Positions 43,050-52,341 are shown, numbered from the stretch's first letter. The stretch: DNA of 64,000 nt from Nocardiopsis sp. TSRI0078 (GCF_001905145.1 NZ_LWLB01000023.1:434001-498000), one strand, 5' to 3'. Translations and numbers: made by a program. The notes: generated by a model from the letters alone, not told the origin.

Positions 43050-43835
43050 CTACTCGTAGGGGTCCGGCGGGTTGGTGACCTCCTCCATCTCCAGGGCCTC
43101 GAACTCGTGCTCGCCGACCTCGGAGATCTCGCCCTCGGGTTCGACCCAGGTGCCGCGCACCGTCCACCAGGTGTCGGTCTCGGGCGCGGGCTCGCCCAGG
43201 ATCCGGACCTTGTTGACGATGGCGTCGGCGGCGCAGCAGGACATCTGCAGGCGCGCCAGGTACCACCCCCCGCCCTCGGAGGCGGGCACCGCGAACCCGG
43301 TCAGCTCGATCTCGCGCCCGGACATCTCGCGCTCCTCGTCCACCCAGGCGCGCATCACGAACTGGCGGATGTCCATCGCGACGACCTCGTCCGGGGCCGC
43401 CTCGTCCAGTCCGTCGTCGAACCGGCCCGAGCGGGGCTGCTCCGGCGGCGGGCCGGAGGAGCCGGCGGTGCTCTCCACCGTGTAGGAGCCCAGCGCGGGC
43501 GGGGCGACGACGAAGACGGCGAGCACGGGCAGCAGGAGCAGCCACGCCACCCCGGGTGCGCGGGAGTGGTCGTGCCCGTGCCCGTCGGCGTGTCCGCCGT
43601 GGGCTCCGGAGGCCTCCTCCCCGGCCCCTCCGCCGGTGGCCGCGTCCTCCCTCTGCCCCCGCAGCTCGGCCACGATGACGAGGACGCCGAGCCCCGCCAT
43701 GATCACGCCCGCGGCGATGAGGAAGGGGCCGAAGCTCGGCTTGACCCAGTTCAGGTACAGGTCCGTGGCCACGGTGCTGGTCAGCGCGGCGGCGCCGAGC
43801 AGCACGAGGGTGAGCCCCTGGGCGATACGGTTCAC
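43050..43835 (-). CDS. TIGR03943 family putative permease subunit
   Basis: This 261-residue membrane protein is the constant partner of UPF0718/DUF318 permeases. Two N-terminal helices (about 5-25 and 36-56) are followed by a His-rich loop (residues 79-90, GAHGGHADGHGHDH region), a third helix (95-113), and an outer C-terminal domain with the conserved LQMSCCAADA (C200, C201). His and Cys clusters point to metal binding. It begins at GTG 43835, overlapping the permease stop by 4 bp (GTGA). With the Zur-like box ahead of the pair, a role in zinc supply or zinc-limited metabolism is plausible but unproven. Confidence 0.92.
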   Translation of the reverse strand: MNRIAQGLTLVLLGAAALTSTVATDLYLNWVKPSFGPFLIAAGVIMAGLGVLVIVAELRGQREDAATGGGAGEEASGAHGGHADGHGHDHSRAPGVAWLLLLPVLAVFVVAPPALGSYTVESTAGSSGPPPEQPRSGRFDDGLDEAAPDEVVAMDIRQFVMRAWVDEEREMSGREIELTGFAVPASEGGGWYLARLQMSCCAADAIVNKVRILGEPAPETDTWWTVRGTWVEPEGEISEVGEHEFEALEMEEVTNPPDPYE

Positions 43836-44953
43836 AGGACCAGGCCTCCGATCAGGAACGTGCTGAGCAGACCGACCAGCAGGCACAGCGGCGCGAAGCG
43901 CGCCACGAAGCGCCAGCCGAACACGCCCGCCTGCATCGCGATGAGCTTGAGGTCGACCATCGGGCCGATCACCATGAACGCGAGCTTGGCGGTGGGCGAG
44001 AAGTCGGTGAGGCTGACCGCGACGAACGCGTCGGCCTCGGAGCAGATGGACAGCAGGATGGCGAGCACGGCGAGCACGAGCACCGACACCACCGGGGCCC
44101 CGGCCACCGTCAGCAGCCACTCGCGCGGCACCATGACGTTGAGGGTGGCGGCGGCCAGGCCGCCGACCACGAGGTAGCCGCCCGCGTGCATCGTGTCGTG
44201 CAGCATCGACTCGCGGAAGACCTTCCACCGGGAGTCGCCCTCGGTGTGGGTGTGGGAGGGCGGGCGCAGCCAGTCGGCGCGGCCGAAGCGCACCCAGACC
44301 CACCCGACGACCACGGCGGTCAGCAGGGAGGCCACGAACCGGGCCAGCACCATCTCGGGCTGTCCCGCGAAGGCCACCGCGGTGGCGATCATGACGATCG
44401 GGTTGATGGCGGGCGCCGCCAGCAGGAAGGTCAGCGCGGCGGCGGGCGCCACCCCGCCCTTCATCAGGCTCCCGGCGATGGGGACCGAGGCGCACTCGCA
44501 GCCGGGCAGCAGCGCTCCGGAGACCCCCGCCACCGGTACCGCGCGGTTCGGTCTGGAGGGGATGAGCCGCTGGTAGACCGAGGCCGGGACGAAGGCGGTG
44601 AGCGCGGCCGACAGCGCCACCCCGAAGACCAGGAAGGGCAGCGCCTGGAAGCTGATCGCGGTGAAGATGGTGGCCCACGCGAGGAAGGCCTGGCTGGTCA
44701 GCTGGTCGGACAGCCAGGCGTGCCCCACCGCCATCGCGGTGATGAACAGGGCGAACAGCCAGACCGTTCCGGTTCTGCGCTGCCTCCTGTCGCGCCCCCA
44801 GTCCTCGGGGGGCAGCTCCTCGCCCCGGTCGTCCCATCCCCCGACGAGCGTGTCGCCGAGGGAGGAGGTGGAGGCGGGCGCGGGGACGGGGGCCGGCCCG
44901 GAACCGGGCTCGGCGGGTTCGGGGGCGGCGTCGGACGTCGTCCGGTCGGGCAC
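43832..44953 (-). CDS. Permease, UPF0718/DUF318 family
   Basis: This 373-residue integral membrane protein has about eight helices after a Pro/Ala-rich cytoplasmic tail. The family signature GCECASVPIAGSLMKGG is present with C152 and C154, and a second half carries CSEADAFVAV. Start: I take the GTG at 44951-44953, which has GGAG about 8 bases ahead. A longer frame from an ATG at 45022 would begin upstream of the Zur-like box and of the probable -10 TACTAT, so it would lie outside the transcript. The next gene overlaps by 4 bp. Transport substrate is unknown; the family is often found with metal- or arsenic-related genes. Confidence 0.92.
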   Translation of the reverse strand: MPDRTTSDAAPEPAEPGSGPAPVPAPASTSSLGDTLVGGWDDRGEELPPEDWGRDRRQRRTGTVWLFALFITAMAVGHAWLSDQLTSQAFLAWATIFTAISFQALPFLVFGVALSAALTAFVPASVYQRLIPSRPNRAVPVAGVSGALLPGCECASVPIAGSLMKGGVAPAAALTFLLAAPAINPIVMIATAVAFAGQPEMVLARFVASLLTAVVVGWVWVRFGRADWLRPPSHTHTEGDSRWKVFRESMLHDTMHAGGYLVVGGLAAATLNVMVPREWLLTVAGAPVVSVLVLAVLAILLSICSEADAFVAVSLTDFSPTAKLAFMVIGPMVDLKLIAMQAGVFGWRFVARFAPLCLLVGLLSTFLIGGLVL

Positions 44954-44996
44954 GGTGGTACTCCGGGTGGTCGGGCGAGAACTGCAGGCATAGTAC

Positions 44997-45011
44997 CGAA
45001 AATCGTTTTCG
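44997..45011 (-). promoter_or_regulatory. Zur-like operator upstream of the permease operon
   Basis: CGAAAA-TCG-TTTTCG is a perfect inverted repeat that closely resembles the actinobacterial Zur box (TGAAAAtgATTTTCA). On the minus strand a TACTAT hexamer follows one base later and fits a -10, placing the box in the core promoter where zinc-loaded Zur would block polymerase. The binding is inferred. Confidence 0.7.
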
Positions 45012-45056
45012 CCCGTGGACATCCCACCCGGACCTGTGGACGACAGACCCGCGGAG

Positions 45057-45794
45057 TCAGCCGAGATAGCCCATCCCGGACAGGAACATCACCTGGTGCG
45101 CTCCCCACACACCCGCGTACCACACCAGGCCCGCGGGCACCATCGCGACGAGCGCACGCGGCCGGTCCCCCGGCACGCGTGCCATCACCAGGACGAGGGC
45201 GGCGCCCAACAGCGTGTGGAACGCGGACTGAAAGAGCATGGGGACCGGGGAGGACGGCAGGGCCACCTCCGGCGACACCATCCGGAAGTGCACCCAGTCC
45301 AGGACCGGGAGCAGCGCGTCGGCGAGGAAGACCCCTCCCACCAGGCCGAGTCCCACCAGGCGGCGCGACCGCCGCTCGTGGAGGATCCACGCCCCGGCCC
45401 CGGTCAGCACCGGACCGGCCACGCACGCGGCCAGCAGCCACAGCCAGGCCGGGAACAACCACCCCGCGAGGTCGGGGAGGGCGCCCGGTCCGCCGGTGAT
45501 GACCGCTGCCACGGCGTAGTAGCACACCACGGCGCCGAGCAGGGCCGCGGCTCCGGAGACCGGTACCTGCCAGGGTCGCAGCCGGGTGCCCGCCCACATG
45601 CCCAGCAGGATCACGACGAAGCACCACCCGGCGGCCGCGTCGGTGAACAGCCCGCCTCCGATCCACCAGGGCAGCAGGGGCGACCCGACGAGGGTCAAAG
45701 CGCCCAGGGCGGGTCCGGCCAGGGCGGCCAGGAGGAGCACGCGGGGGGAGGGGAAGCCGGGAGAGGGGGAACCGGGGGAGGAGACCTTCTGCAT
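45057..45794 (-). CDS. Multi-span membrane protein, possibly DUF6518-like
   Basis: This 245-residue protein has about seven hydrophobic helices, including LLLAALAGPALGALTLVG at the start and AGWLFPAWLWLLAACVAGPVL in the middle. There is no recognisable catalytic or transport motif. The many Trp, Gly and Pro residues and the C-terminal LVWYAGVWGAHQVMFL resemble small actinobacterial membrane proteins of unknown function. Start: ATG 45792-45794, next to a GGGGG stretch. An in-frame extension to 45956 runs into the dispersed repeat region and is not hydrophobic. It reads in the same direction as the sodium:alanine symporter gene upstream and is separated from it by the repeat. Confidence 0.85.
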   Translation of the reverse strand: MQKVSSPGSPSPGFPSPRVLLLAALAGPALGALTLVGSPLLPWWIGGGLFTDAAAGWCFVVILLGMWAGTRLRPWQVPVSGAAALLGAVVCYYAVAAVITGGPGALPDLAGWLFPAWLWLLAACVAGPVLTGAGAWILHERRSRRLVGLGLVGGVFLADALLPVLDWVHFRMVSPEVALPSSPVPMLFQSAFHTLLGAALVLVMARVPGDRPRALVAMVPAGLVWYAGVWGAHQVMFLSGMGYLG

Positions 45795-45940
45795 ACCCCC
45801 GCTATCGCTGTGTGCCGGGGCCCAGGTTCCCCGTCCCGACGGCTTCTGGTGGATGTGGTGTACCGGGCGATGGTCGCTGATCAGCAGGTCGGGCGGCAGA
45901 CCGACGAGGCTTATCAGCCTGCCGCTTGACATAGAAGCGT

Positions 45941-45989
45941 CAACACCGGAGGGCACCGGCCCGGCGCACCCTTGCGGTCACCGCGCTAA
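45941..45989 (-). repeat. Dispersed hairpin repeat, partial copy 3
   Basis: Only the right block is shared: ACACCGGAGGGCACC, then CACCCTTGCGGTCACCGCGCTAA in two parts, which matches copy 2 almost base for base. The left side has a different inverted pair (GGCGGCAG near 45893 and CTGCCGC near 45919). The minus-strand edge again gives TTAG, and the TAG at 45986-45988 stops the symporter gene. Confidence 0.75.
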
Positions 45990-47569
45990 GGCTCCCGCGG
46001 GCCCTCCTCGCCCGGGCCGCCGTCCCCGTCGTCGGGCCGCTCCCGGCCCCCTCGTTCCTCCTCCCGTTCCCGGTCGTCCGCGGCCAGACCCGGGTCGGCG
46101 GGCGCCTCGCCCTCGGCGCGCTGGACGTCCTCGGGCAGGGCGCCGGAGGTCGGGCCCCAGCACTCCACGTTCCGCAGGTTGGGCATCTTGGAGAGCGTGA
46201 ACTGGGGGTCCAGCCCGTTGCGCAGCTGGCGGCTGTAGTCGGCCAGCAGCCGGAAGGCCGTCGCCGACAGCGGCGCCAGCGCCAGCAGGTTGATGGTGGC
46301 CATGACGCCCATGAAGACGTCGGCGAGGCTCCACACCAGCGTCAGCGGGGCCACCGCGCCGAGGAGCACCGCGACCAGGACCGCGTAGCGGAAGTAGGTC
46401 ATGTACCGGGGCGTGCTGTCCAGGAATATCAGGTTGGTCTCGCCGTAGTAGTAGTTGCCCAGCACGGAGGTGAAGGCCAGCAGGAAGAGGATGACCGTGA
46501 GCGCGTGGACCGCCCACTCCCCCAGGTGGGCCTCCAGCGCGCCCTGGGTGACCTGGGCCCCCGTCTCCCCTCCGAAGTCGGGGGCGCCGAGCAGGACGAT
46601 GAAGGCCGTCACCGAGCACACCAGCCAGGTGTCGAAGTACACGCCCAGGGTCTGCACCAGCCCCTGCTTGGCCGGGTGGGAGACCGATGCGGTGGCACCG
46701 GCGTTGGGGGCCGAGCCCAGGCCCGCCTCGTTGGAGAACATGCCGCGCCGCATGCCCTGGACGATCGCCGTGCCCACTCCCCCGGCGACGAACTCGCGCA
46801 CCCCGAAGGCGGAGGCGAAGATGTCGCCGATGACCCGGGGCACCTCGCCTATGTTGGCGACCACCACGTACAGGCCGATCAGGATGTAGAGGATCGCCAT
46901 CAGCGGGACCAGGCCCTGCGCCACGTGGGCGATGCGCCGGATGCCGCCGAAGATGACCAGGGCGGTCAGGCCCGCCAGGACCAGGCCGACCACGGTCGAC
47001 AGCAGCAGCCCGGGAGTCCCGCCCAGGGCGCTCACGGACGAGGAGACGGCGGAGGCGATGCTGTTGGCCTGCACCGTGTTGAACACCAGGCTGAAGGTCA
47101 CGGTGATGACGACGGCGAACAGCACGCCCATCCACCGGCTCTCCAGCCCGTACTTCATGTAGTAGGCCGGGCCGCCCCGGAAGCCGGTGCTGGTGCGCAC
47201 CTTGTACAGCTGGGCGAGGGTGGACTCCACGAACGCCGCCGAGCCCACCAGCGCGGCCATCGCCCACATCCAGAACACCGCGCCCGGCCCGCCGAGGACG
47301 ATCGCGGTGGCCACGCCGACGATGTTGCCGGTGCCCACCCGCGAGGCCGCCGAGATGGCGAAGGCCTGGAAGGAGGAGATCTCCCTCCGGCCGTCGGGGG
47401 CGATCCCGGGGGCGCTGCGGATGACGCGGAACATCTCCGGGAGCAGGCGCAGCTGCACGATCCCCGAGCGCAGCGTGAAGTAGAGGGCCAGGATGATCAG
47501 CAGGGGGATGAGGAAGTAGCTCCAGAAGAAGTCGTTGACGGCAACGATGGCGTCGTTGAGGACGTTCAC
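45986..47569 (-). CDS. Sodium:alanine symporter (AGCS family)
   Basis: This 527-residue transporter co-imports Na+ and small amino acids such as alanine or glycine. About eleven helices are visible. Family signatures are SAASRVGTGNIVGVATAI near 83, GGPAYYMKYGLESRWMG, GMRRGMFSNEAGLGSAPNA near 265, and NYYYGETNLIF. The C-terminal 50 residues are charged (Glu/Arg/Asp) and cytoplasmic. Start: GTG 47567-47569 with AGGGGAGCGA immediately ahead. The reading frame extends far upstream as antisense of the MFS gene. It is divergent from that gene. Its stop codon is contributed by a dispersed repeat. Confidence 0.95.
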   Translation of the reverse strand: MNVLNDAIVAVNDFFWSYFLIPLLIILALYFTLRSGIVQLRLLPEMFRVIRSAPGIAPDGRREISSFQAFAISAASRVGTGNIVGVATAIVLGGPGAVFWMWAMAALVGSAAFVESTLAQLYKVRTSTGFRGGPAYYMKYGLESRWMGVLFAVVITVTFSLVFNTVQANSIASAVSSSVSALGGTPGLLLSTVVGLVLAGLTALVIFGGIRRIAHVAQGLVPLMAILYILIGLYVVVANIGEVPRVIGDIFASAFGVREFVAGGVGTAIVQGMRRGMFSNEAGLGSAPNAGATASVSHPAKQGLVQTLGVYFDTWLVCSVTAFIVLLGAPDFGGETGAQVTQGALEAHLGEWAVHALTVILFLLAFTSVLGNYYYGETNLIFLDSTPRYMTYFRYAVLVAVLLGAVAPLTLVWSLADVFMGVMATINLLALAPLSATAFRLLADYSRQLRNGLDPQFTLSKMPNLRNVECWGPTSGALPEDVQRAEGEAPADPGLAADDREREEERGGRERPDDGDGGPGEEGPREP

Positions 47570-47779
47570 TCGCTCCCCTTCGTGCGGCCAGGACGCCCCG
47601 GGCGGATCGGGGCCATCCCGCAACCTCGCACGCCGCCCCTGGTGAGTCACGGGCGGACACGCGAAAGGCAGGCAAAGGACCGTAACGGAACAACAACCCG
47701 CCGTGGGCACATGATCGCGCCCCGACCTGTGGTGGGAGCGGCCATGGCCGGCCCCGCCGACGCTCCCTACGGTTCCGGC

Positions 47780-49120
47780 ATGGAACAGAACACCTCCCCC
47801 ATGCCCGACCAGCGGAGGGCACCGTTCCTCCGCGTGGTCACCGCCAGCCTCATAGGCACGACGATCGAGTGGTACGACTTCTTCCTCTACGGCTCGGCGG
47901 CCGCTCTCGTCTTCAACCACGTCTTCTTCCCCGAGTCCGATCCGCTGATCGGTACCATGCTGGCGTTCACGACCTACGCCGTGGGGTTCGTCGCCCGTCC
48001 CCTGGGAGGCCTGGTCTTCGGCCACTTCGGAGACCGGATCGGCCGGAAACAGCTGCTGGTCATCAGCCTGCTGATGATGGGAGGCGCCACGTTCGCGGTC
48101 GGCCTGCTGCCGACCTACGCGGCGGTCGGCGTGGCCGCGCCGCTGCTGCTGACACTGCTGCGGGTGGTCCAGGGCTTCGCACTGGGAGGCGAGTGGGGCG
48201 GCGCGGTCCTGCTCGTCGCCGAACACGGCAAACCGCGCCACCGCGGGTTCTGGGCCTCCTGGCCGCAGGCGGGCGCGCCGGGCGGCAACCTGCTGGCCAC
48301 CGCCGTGCTGGCGGTCCTGGCCGTGGTGATGAGCGAGGCGGCCTTCCTCGACTGGGGCTGGCGCATCCCGTTCCTGATCTCGGGCGTGCTGGTGCTCGTC
48401 GGCCTGTGGATCCGCCTGACGGTGAGCGAGTCCCAGGTCTTTCGCGAAGCGCGCGAGCGGGCGGAGGTCTCGGCCCGGCCCGAGCGCGCCCCGATCCTGG
48501 GCGTGCTGCGCGACCACTGGCGCGAGGCCCTGGTGGCCATGGGCGTGCGCATGGCCGAGAACGTCTCCTACTACGTCGTCACCGCGTTCATCCTGGTCTA
48601 CGCCACCCAGCAGGCGCAGATGCCCAACGGACAGGTCCTCAACGCGGTGCTCGCCGCCTCGGCGGTGCACCTGGTGACCATCCCCCTCTGGGGCGCCCTG
48701 TCGGACCGGCTCGGCCGGCGGCCGGTGACGGCCGTCGGCGCGGCGGGCATGGGGCTCTGGGCGTTCGCGTTCTTCCCGCTGATCGACGTGGGCACCTTCG
48801 GCTCGGTGACGCTGGCCGCGACGGTGGGTCTGGTCCTGCACGGCGCCATGTACGGCCCCCAGGCGGCCTTCTTCTCCGAGCTGTTCAGCACCCGCGTGCG
48901 CTACTCGGGCGCGTCGGTGGGGTACCAGCTGGCGTCGATCGTGGCGGGCGGGGTGGCACCGCTGATCGCGACCGCGCTGCTGGCCTCGTTCGGCACCAGC
49001 ACGCCGATCGCCCTGTACGTGGCGGTGATGTGCGTGCTCACCCTGGTCGCCGTCGCCCTCTCCCGGGAGACCCGGGGCAGCGACCTGAGCCGGGTGTCAG
49101 TGTCCGAGAGGAGTGACTGA
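47780..49120 (+). CDS. MFS transporter, metabolite:H+ symporter (MHS) family
   Basis: This 446-residue protein has 12 helices and MHS family signatures: GTTIEWYDFFLYGSAAALVF in the first helix, GHFGDRIGRK as motif A, and RVVQGFALGGEWGGAVLL. The family carries organic acids, amino acid derivatives or osmolytes with protons (the ShiA, ProP and KgtP group); the solute here is unknown. Start: ATG 47780; an upstream in-frame ATG near 47711 would add a non-conserved stretch. It is divergent from the alanine symporter gene. A long hairpin follows the stop. Confidence 0.94.
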   Translation: MEQNTSPMPDQRRAPFLRVVTASLIGTTIEWYDFFLYGSAAALVFNHVFFPESDPLIGTMLAFTTYAVGFVARPLGGLVFGHFGDRIGRKQLLVISLLMMGGATFAVGLLPTYAAVGVAAPLLLTLLRVVQGFALGGEWGGAVLLVAEHGKPRHRGFWASWPQAGAPGGNLLATAVLAVLAVVMSEAAFLDWGWRIPFLISGVLVLVGLWIRLTVSESQVFREARERAEVSARPERAPILGVLRDHWREALVAMGVRMAENVSYYVVTAFILVYATQQAQMPNGQVLNAVLAASAVHLVTIPLWGALSDRLGRRPVTAVGAAGMGLWAFAFFPLIDVGTFGSVTLAATVGLVLHGAMYGPQAAFFSELFSTRVRYSGASVGYQLASIVAGGVAPLIATALLASFGTSTPIALYVAVMCVLTLVAVALSRETRGSDLSRVSVSERSD

Positions 49121-49126
49121 CCCCGG

Positions 49127-49168
49127 AAAAAGCCCGGGTCCGGCAGGTGCCACCTGCCGGACCCGGGC
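49127..49168. terminator. Strong terminator between the MFS and DEAD-box genes
   Basis: Arms 49132-49149 and 49151-49168 are perfectly complementary over 18 bp. A-run 49127-49131 becomes a T-run after the stem for transcription coming from the DEAD-box gene on the minus strand. It therefore serves that gene as an intrinsic terminator and also lies just past the MFS stop. Confidence 0.88.
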
Positions 49169-49188
49169 CCGTCCTTCGCCGCTACCGC

Positions 49189-50694
49189 CTAGTGCTGGGG
49201 AGCGGAGTCGTAGCGCTCGCCCCGGCGCGGACCGCCGCCACGGCGGTCGCCCCGGTAGCCGCCGCGGTTGTCGCCGCCGCGGTAGCCCCCGCCACGGGGA
49301 CGGTCACCGCGCTGGCCGCCCTCACCGCGGTGGCCGCCGCCCTCGCCACGGCGCTCGCCGCCCTCGCCGCGGGACCGGTCACCCCGGTAACCGCCGCGGT
49401 AGCCGCCACCGCTGCGGTCGCCGCGGTAACCCCCGCGGTAGCCGCCGCCACGACGGGGGCCGCCGCGGCCGCGGCGCTCGCGCACGGGCTCCGGCGGCTC
49501 GATCCACGGCTCCCAGGAGGGCTCCTTGGCGCCGGTCACCTCGGAGAGGAGCTCGTCCCCGGGGTTGACCAGGTGCTGCTTGGCCTCGACGCCGGCGTCG
49601 CTGAGCAGGCGGCGGGCCATGCGGCGCTGGTTGGGCGCCACCAGGGAGACCACCAGGCCGGAGGCACCCGCGCGGGCGGTACGGCCGCCGCGGTGCAGGT
49701 AGTCCTTGTGGCCGGTGGGCAGGTCGACGTTGACGACCATGTCGATGCCGTCGACGTGGATGCCGCGGGCGGCGACGTCGGTGGCGACCAGGGCCTGGAT
49801 GCGGCCCTCACGGAACTTGGCCAGGGTGCGGGTGCGCACGCTCTGGGTCTTGCCGCCGTGCAGGGAGGCGCAGGGAACGCCGGCCTGGGCCAGCTGCTCG
49901 CTGATGGTGTCGGCACGGTACTTGCTGCGCACGAACAGGATGGTGCGCCCGTCGCGCGCGGCGATCTGGGTGACGATCTTGTTCTTGTCGCGGGGCAGCA
50001 CCTTGAGCAGGTGGTGCTCCATCGCGGTGACCTGCGAGACCGGCGGGTCCACGGAGTGGGTACGCGGCTCGTTCATGTACTTGCGGACCAGCTTGTCGAC
50101 GTCGCCGTCGAGCGTGGCCGAGAACAGCAGGGTCTGCCCCTCGGGGTGCACCTGGTCCAGGAGCTCGCTGACCTGCGGCATGAAGCCCATGTCGCACATC
50201 TGGTCGGCCTCGTCGAGCACCGAGACCTCCACGTCGCCCAGGTCGCAGGCGCCCTGGTCGATGAGGTCGCTGAGGCGGCCGGGAGTGGCGACCAGGACCT
50301 CGACGCCGCGGCGCAGCTCGTTGATCTGGCGGGTGTAGGAGCTGCCGCCGACCACGTCGCCCACACGCGCTCCCACGATGCGGGCGTAGGTGCGCAGGGC
50401 GTCGCGGACCTGGTGGGCCAGTTCGCGGGTGGGCACCAGGATCAGGGCCCGGGGGCGGTGGGCGGCGGCGCGGCGCTCGGCGGCGCGCACGAGGACCGGC
50501 AGGCCAAAGGCCAGGGTCTTACCCGATCCGGTGCGGCCGCAGCCGAGGACGTCGCGGCCCTCGAGAGCATCGGGAATGGTGGCGGCCTGGATCGGGAACG
50601 GGGTGGTCACACCGTTCTTGGCCATCTCTCCGACGATGTCCTGGGGAAGCCCCAGCGTGTCGAAAGCAGGCATTACGGCAGTGTCCGTCGTCAA
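49189..50694 (-). CDS. DEAD-box RNA helicase with Arg/Gly-rich tail
   Basis: This protein of about 501 residues is a DEAD-box helicase. It has the Q motif (FPIQAATIPDAL), Walker A GRTGSGKT (53-60), PTRELAHQV, TPGRLSDL, VLDEADQM, FSATL, and the C-terminal HRGGRTARAG. After about residue 400 comes a tail of repeated YRGGYRGDR-like units, a non-specific RNA-binding tail. It likely acts in ribosome assembly or RNA turnover, often under cold stress. Start: a TTG at 50692-50694 with GAGGAAGG 10 bases ahead fits better than the ATG 21 bases further in (50673), but both are possible. It is preceded by a 400-bp untranslated region. Confidence 0.94.
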   Translation of the reverse strand: MTTDTAVMPAFDTLGLPQDIVGEMAKNGVTTPFPIQAATIPDALEGRDVLGCGRTGSGKTLAFGLPVLVRAAERRAAAHRPRALILVPTRELAHQVRDALRTYARIVGARVGDVVGGSSYTRQINELRRGVEVLVATPGRLSDLIDQGACDLGDVEVSVLDEADQMCDMGFMPQVSELLDQVHPEGQTLLFSATLDGDVDKLVRKYMNEPRTHSVDPPVSQVTAMEHHLLKVLPRDKNKIVTQIAARDGRTILFVRSKYRADTISEQLAQAGVPCASLHGGKTQSVRTRTLAKFREGRIQALVATDVAARGIHVDGIDMVVNVDLPTGHKDYLHRGGRTARAGASGLVVSLVAPNQRRMARRLLSDAGVEAKQHLVNPGDELLSEVTGAKEPSWEPWIEPPEPVRERRGRGGPRRGGGYRGGYRGDRSGGGYRGGYRGDRSRGEGGERRGEGGGHRGEGGQRGDRPRGGGYRGGDNRGGYRGDRRGGGPRRGERYDSAPQH

Positions 50695-51099
50695 GTGACG
50701 TGTACCTTCCTCATCGTTTGGCGGCGTTTCGAGGAAGGCTCCACAAGGCCGGGCCAGCGAAGAAATCACACAAACGCGCCTGATCACACGCGGAAGCGGG
50801 CCCCTGCATGGTGCGGGGCTCCTGAGCTCGCGATTTCCTCACTGCTGTGGGGGACGAGCAACTCTTCGGGCAAGAGTGGCGCCAACCGGGTCGGCACGCT
50901 CTCCGCGTCTTGCGCGGCCTCGGCGCGCTCGGATGCGCGCGGCATGTCACGACCGCTGTGGAAAGCCTACTAGAAATCGTCCCGCGGCGGGGACCGGGCC
51001 GCGGTTTTCCGCCGGTGATACGGGTCTCTCCGCACCGCTTCCGGACCCGCCGGGATCCGTCCGTGCGCGCGGGCCTCCGCACGCACGGACGCCGCCGGA
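50695..51099. other. Intergenic region upstream of the DEAD-box gene
   Basis: The 405-bp gap has no supported gene. Part of it is AT-richer than average (50700-50860). It lies between the enoyl-CoA hydratase stop and the helicase start, both on the minus strand, and may include a long helicase leader, as cold-inducible helicases often have. I see no definite structure. Confidence 0.4.
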
Positions 51100-51933
51100 C
51101 TAGTGCCCGGCCGCCCCCCGGGCCAGGGCGGCGAGCCGGCCCGCCTGGGCCCCGCGCTCGGCCTCGGCCTGCTGCTGGAGCGTGTTGCCCGCCGCCTGCT
51201 GGAGCAGCGCCTTGGTGGCGGTGGCGGCCTCGCGGTCGGTGGCGAGCAGCGCGGCGACGGCGTCGTCCACGGCTCCGGAGAGCTCGTCGGGGGCGACGAC
51301 GAGCTCGGCCAGGCCCAGCCTCTCCGCCTCCCGCGCGCCGACGCGTCGGGCGGTCAGGCAGATCTCGACGGCGCGGTTGACCCCGACGATGTCGACCAGG
51401 GGCTTGGTGCCGGTGAGGTCGGGGACCAGGCCGAGGGCGGGCTCCTTCATGCACAGCTGGGCGTCGTCGGCCAGGACGCGGATGTCGCAGGACAGGGCCA
51501 GCTGGAAGCCCGCACCGATGGCGTGGCCGCGTACGGCGGCGACGGTGACCAGATCGGGGCGGCGCAGCCAGAGGAAGCCCTCCTGCAGGCCGGCGATGTA
51601 GTCCTGGACCTCGGCGTCGGTGGAGGTGCCGTCGGCCAGCCCCGCGACCATGGAGCGCTCTCCGTCGACTCCCTCGGGACTGAACATGCCGAGGTCGATG
51701 CCGGCGGAGAAGGTGTCGCCCTCCCCGGAGATCACCACGATTCGGACATCCTCGGGAAGGGTCTGGCCGATGTGGGCCAGCGTCGTCCACGTGCGCCCGG
51801 TCATCGCGTTGCGGCGCTCGGGACGGCTGATGGTGATGCGGGCGACCGGGCCCTCCACCGCCAGCCTGAGCCGGGCCCGGGAGAGCTCCTCCTCGGTGGG
51901 CGGCACCGTGGGGCCGTTCGACGCCTGTGTCAT
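51100..51933 (-). CDS. Enoyl-CoA hydratase/isomerase family protein
   Basis: This 277-residue crotonase-fold protein has the CoA-binding and oxyanion-hole segments SGEGDTFSAGIDLGMF near 70 and AAVRGHAIGAGFQLALSCDIRVLA near 133, followed by KEPALGLVPDLTGT. One of the two Glu residues used by hydratases is present (KEPALG). The other position near the GAGFQ loop holds a non-acidic residue, so the reaction may not be classical hydration. Start: ATG 51931-51933. It lies about 100 bp upstream of an unrelated intergenic region and is separate from the small HTH gene, which is on the same strand 102 bp further upstream. Confidence 0.92.
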   Translation of the reverse strand: MTQASNGPTVPPTEEELSRARLRLAVEGPVARITISRPERRNAMTGRTWTTLAHIGQTLPEDVRIVVISGEGDTFSAGIDLGMFSPEGVDGERSMVAGLADGTSTDAEVQDYIAGLQEGFLWLRRPDLVTVAAVRGHAIGAGFQLALSCDIRVLADDAQLCMKEPALGLVPDLTGTKPLVDIVGVNRAVEICLTARRVGAREAERLGLAELVVAPDELSGAVDDAVAALLATDREAATATKALLQQAAGNTLQQQAEAERGAQAGRLAALARGAAGH

Positions 51934-52035
51934 GGGGCTTCCTCCGTCGTGTTCGGTGTCACCCCAGATATTACTCAGCAGTAACCGAGAGGGCCGCGCA
52001 CGGGCCCGGGGCCCGTGCGCGCAACGACAGGAGGA

Positions 52036-52242
52036 TCACGCCTTGCGCGTGGCTCCGCCACGGCCCCGCAGGTCCACCCCGGCCTCACTCAGCAGCCGGT
52101 GGACGAAGCCGTAGGAGCGCCCGGTGGCCGCCGCCAGCATGCGGATGCTCTCCCCCGCCTCGTAGCGGCGCTTGAGCTGGGCGGCGAGTTCGGAGCGGTC
52201 GGCCCCCACCAGCCGCCTGCCCTTTCCCGGCACGTCGTTCAC
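52036..52242 (-). CDS. Small helix-turn-helix protein
   Basis: This 68-residue protein consists of one HTH domain. The core reads LAAQLKRRYEAGESIRMLAAAT, followed by GRSYGFVHRLLSEAGV and a basic tail LRGRGGATRKA. Close relatives occur throughout filamentous actinomycetes as unnamed HTH proteins, often near ABC-F genes. The size suggests a dimeric DNA-binding or nucleoid-associated protein. Start: ATG 52240-52242. Targets are unknown. Confidence 0.9.
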   Translation of the reverse strand: MNDVPGKGRRLVGADRSELAAQLKRRYEAGESIRMLAAATGRSYGFVHRLLSEAGVDLRGRGGATRKA

Positions 52243-52341
52243 AGATCACTCCTCCGAGTCGTTCGGTCACCCTTCGCGGAAACCCCTTCATGATCAGGCA
52301 TCCCGCTCGCGCTCCGCCACATCTTCCGGCGTCACACGGGG

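Noticed and set aside
44954..45022. N-terminal extension of the UPF0718 permease from the ATG at 45022
   Set aside because: It would contain the Zur-like box and the likely -10, so it lies before the transcript starts.
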